Source: Veillonella intestinalis | GTDB lineage: Bacteria > Bacillota > Negativicutes > Veillonellales > Veillonellaceae | Length of the DNA stretch: 64,000 bases | Assembly: GCF_943193155.1 (NCBI RefSeq) | Contig: NZ_CALPDB010000004.1 | Location: 186,001-250,000, forward strand | Direction of reading: 5' to 3' | In this document: positions 62,187-64,000 of the stretch, one piece after another | Numbering within the stretch: position 1 is the first letter of the stretch | Layout of the letters: every line of letters begins with the position of its first letter | Notes under the pieces: generated by a model | The model's database searches: none | The model's input: only the letters and a program-made list of their open reading frames with translations | Told to the model about the DNA's origin: nothing | Translations under genes and position numbers: made by a program

Positions 62187-62263
62187 TACAAATTTAGTTT
62201 GTATACACAGTATACATAAGGTTTGTAAAGTTTATGTCGGAAGCTTTGTAAAAGTTTTGTAAA
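62187..62263 (-). promoter_or_regulatory. Pho-box-like repeats and pstS promoter
   Basis: On the minus strand TTTACA occurs at 62258-62263, 62247-62252 and 62224-62229, with steps of 11 and 23 bases; the gap holds a degenerate copy (GACATA). The -10 TATACT (62209-62214) follows nine bases after the last copy. This matches PhoP sites of Firmicutes (TTTACA-like units every 11 bases). A dyad GTATAC-ACA-GTATAC covers the -10 and another dyad TACAAA/TTTGTA lies at 62187-62203. Confidence 0.7.
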
Positions 62264-62467
62264 TTTAATAATTAGTGGGAATACTCTCAAATTAAGGCCT
62301 AATTAAGGCCTATATAAATAGGTTTTATTATATTAATAACAAGAGCCGATTGTCTTGATAATACAGTGTATTATATGAGGGATCTAGTTTGATTATTTAG
62401 GCCCATGCTTGAAAAGAATTACGGTGAGGTATACAATAAGTGGTAGTAATTTTTATTGAGGTGACTT
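62264..62467. other. Intergenic region between pstS and alr
   Basis: AT-rich. No clear promoter for alr could be settled; TATTAT-like boxes occur at 62369-62376. No gene seen. Ribosome site GAGGTG lies seven bases before alr. Confidence 0.35.
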
Positions 62468-63577
62468 ATGAGACCTACTCACTTAGAAATTGATACGGCG
62501 ATTATCCGTGAAAATTTACGTCGTATTAAAGATAGTTTGCCAGAATGGAGTACTAGTACGGCTGTTATTAAAGCCAATGGATATGGTCATGGCAGTGTTA
62601 TGGTTGGCCGAATTGCGGTAGAAGAAGGTTACGAATCATTAGCGGTAGCATTTCCAGAAGAAGCTTTGCCATTACGGGCAGCAGGGATTACGGTTCCTAT
62701 TTATTTATTAGGGATTACGCTGCCACAGTCTTTTGATTTAATTATAGAAGGCAATTCACGGCCTGCTATTTGTGAATCTACTGATTTGGAGGCTTTAGAA
62801 GCTTGTGCAGCTCGTCATGAAACGATTATTGAATGTTGTATTGCCGTTGATACAGGGATGCACCGTATAGGTGTGCATCCAGATAGAGCGCTTGATTTTA
62901 TGCAGGAAGTAGAGTCGTATCCTCATCTTCGAGTAGATGGTTTCTTTTCACATATGGCGAGTGCTGATGCGGCAGATAAAACCAGTGCCCATAAACAGAC
63001 CGAGTTATTCCGGCATATGGTAGAAATGATTCGTGCTCATCGTTCAGATCCTTTCCGCTTTTCTATGGCCAATAGTGCTGGCTTATTGGCTGTGAAAGAT
63101 AGTCTGTTTACAGATGCTCGCCCTGGTATTATTCAATATGGGATTATGCCATCCTTAGATGTGCCAAATCGTTTAGGTCTACGTCCGGCGCTTAGTTTAC
63201 ATAGTAAAGTTGTTCATGTGCAACATTTAAAAGCCGGTGAACGGATTGGCTATGGTGGTACTTATACGACAGACCGTTTAACTACGATTGCTACAATTCC
63301 TGTAGGCTATGCTGATGGTTATCCAAGGAGTTTATCCAATCGGGGTGCTGTCTTAATTCATGGACATCGTTGTCCAATTGTAGGGCGTGTTTGCATGGAT
63401 CAGTTGATGGTAGCCATGCCTGAAGGGGTGCCAGTACATCCTGGTGATGCAGTGGTATTGATTGGTACACAGGGGGACGAAAGTATAACTGTATTGGAGA
63501 TTGCCACTTTGGTGGGTACTATTCCATATGAAATATTCTGTGATTTTTCAGAACGAGTGCCAAGAATTTATGTGTAG
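62468..63577 (+). CDS. alr: Alanine racemase
   Basis: 369 residues, fold type III PLP enzyme. PLP Lys35 is in AVIKANGYGHG; CIAVDTGMHRIG, DGFFSHMASAD and the second catalytic base Tyr in ERIGYGGTY follow, with VGYADGYPRSLSN and GRVCMDQLMV. Makes D-alanine for peptidoglycan. Single gene with its own terminator. Confidence 0.96.
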   Translation: MRPTHLEIDTAIIRENLRRIKDSLPEWSTSTAVIKANGYGHGSVMVGRIAVEEGYESLAVAFPEEALPLRAAGITVPIYLLGITLPQSFDLIIEGNSRPAICESTDLEALEACAARHETIIECCIAVDTGMHRIGVHPDRALDFMQEVESYPHLRVDGFFSHMASADAADKTSAHKQTELFRHMVEMIRAHRSDPFRFSMANSAGLLAVKDSLFTDARPGIIQYGIMPSLDVPNRLGLRPALSLHSKVVHVQHLKAGERIGYGGTYTTDRLTTIATIPVGYADGYPRSLSNRGAVLIHGHRCPIVGRVCMDQLMVAMPEGVPVHPGDAVVLIGTQGDESITVLEIATLVGTIPYEIFCDFSERVPRIYV

Positions 63578-63606
63578 TTGGTAATTGAAGAGAAATATAT
63601 TGATAT

Positions 63607-63649
63607 AAAAGCCGATACATCCAGTTAGAAATGGATGTATCGGCTTTTT
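63607..63649 (+). terminator. Terminator after alr
   Basis: AAAAGCCGATACATCC pairs with GGATGTATCGGCTTTT, a 16-base-pair stem with T-run; symmetrical, so it may also serve the minus strand. Confidence 0.92.
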
Positions 63650-63807
63650 AAGTTATGCGAAAATTTTGAATTCTTGGGCAAGATAGTTTATTGTTGATGG
63701 TAAAATTCTAGCATTTAATTGGGTGTAGCGTTATTCTAAGTGTATTTGAAAAGTTGAACAATATAAAAAATATATGGACTTCATTTAGTAAATGTTAAAA
63801 CATAAAG

Positions 63808-63999
63808 TTAATATTGAAAATTTTTAGTATCCATTAATTTTTCTATAATAGTACCGAATCGACGAAGGATATTTTTGATATTTTCTATATGCTCTGGGGT
63901 AGCATCGAAAATGAGGAAGCTAATGCTTAAGGCTGCTACAATTTTATGATTCATGCGTAGAGGTATGGCAATACAACGGGCATATTTTGTGATTTCCTC
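63808..63999 (-). CDS. IclR-family transcriptional regulator, C-terminal end (cut by window edge)
   Basis: 63 codons and a stop, entering from the right edge. ARCIAIPLRMNHKIVAALSIS is the characteristic strand-turn-strand of the IclR effector domain, and the end ENIKNILRRFGTIIEKLM is its last helix. The DNA-binding part lies outside the window, so the target pathway cannot be told. Ends 160 bases from the alr terminator. Confidence 0.8.
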   Translation of the reverse strand, partial: EEITKYARCIAIPLRMNHKIVAALSISFLIFDATPEHIENIKNILRRFGTIIEKLMDTKNFQY

Positions 64000-64000
64000 T

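Overview
The window looks like chromosomal DNA of a low-GC, anaerobic, diderm Firmicute of the Negativicutes, most likely a Veillonella-type organism. This is inferred from a secreted SLH-domain protein of the kind that ties the outer membrane to peptidoglycan in this group, a menaquinol/thiol-type fumarate reductase (flavoprotein, Fe-S and CCG-domain subunits), an [FeFe]-hydrogenase maturase, and Firmicute-style control (tryptophan T-box, TPP riboswitch, BirA operators, Pho box). A complete fructose operon and a complete propanediol operon would make it a sugar- and diol-using member of the group. No tRNA, rRNA, insertion sequence, phage or CRISPR array was seen.

Layout. 1-1093: two-component system on the minus strand (kinase cut by the window edge). 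1697-5251: frdA-frdB-hdrB-like operon. 5449-6126: LUD protein (minus). 6228-13488: tryptophan operon trpEGD(CF)BA behind a promoter, T-box and terminator. 13745-18802: SLH protein, Nramp metal transporter, an unknown phosphoribosyltransferase-like protein coupled to yaaA, and hydE. 19057-21650: an uncharacterised operon of two membrane proteins and an M20 amidohydrolase. 21939-24754 (minus): mscL, then a TPP riboswitch controlling thiW-cytX. 25019-25567: GNAT acetyltransferase behind a terminator-like leader. 25791-29440 (minus): fruR-fruK-fruA. 29699-32100: bioD-bioA behind two BirA-type operators. 32331-34774: methyltransferase, small secreted protein, AEC transporter. 35057-36298 (minus): gltS.

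36870-54488 is the centrepiece: a 1,2-propanediol/glycerol utilisation (Pdu) bacterial microcompartment. The PocR-type activator (with an M20 amidase behind it) is divergent from pduA-B-C-D-E-G-H-K-J-L-eutJ-M-N-O-P-Q-F, followed after a long hairpin by pduU and pduV. B12-dependent diol dehydratase (CDE) makes propionaldehyde, which PduQ reduces to propanol and PduP/PduL convert to propionyl phosphate. PduGH and PduO maintain the cofactor, and PduA/B/J/K/N/U form the shell. PduS, PduT, PduW and PduX are absent from the window. The PduK-like shell protein carries a Lys/Ala/Ser/Thr-rich, histone-like tail with a short amphipathic helix embedded in it. This is the most unusual protein feature seen here.

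54601-55915: an unknown protein and mobA (minus). 56177-62154 (minus): pstS-pstC-pstA-pstB, a terminator, then phoB-phoR, with no phoU; a Pho-box-like repeat array lies upstream of pstS. 62468-63577: alr. 63808-63999: the 3' end of an IclR-family regulator (minus). All functional calls come from reading motifs by eye; no database search was possible.
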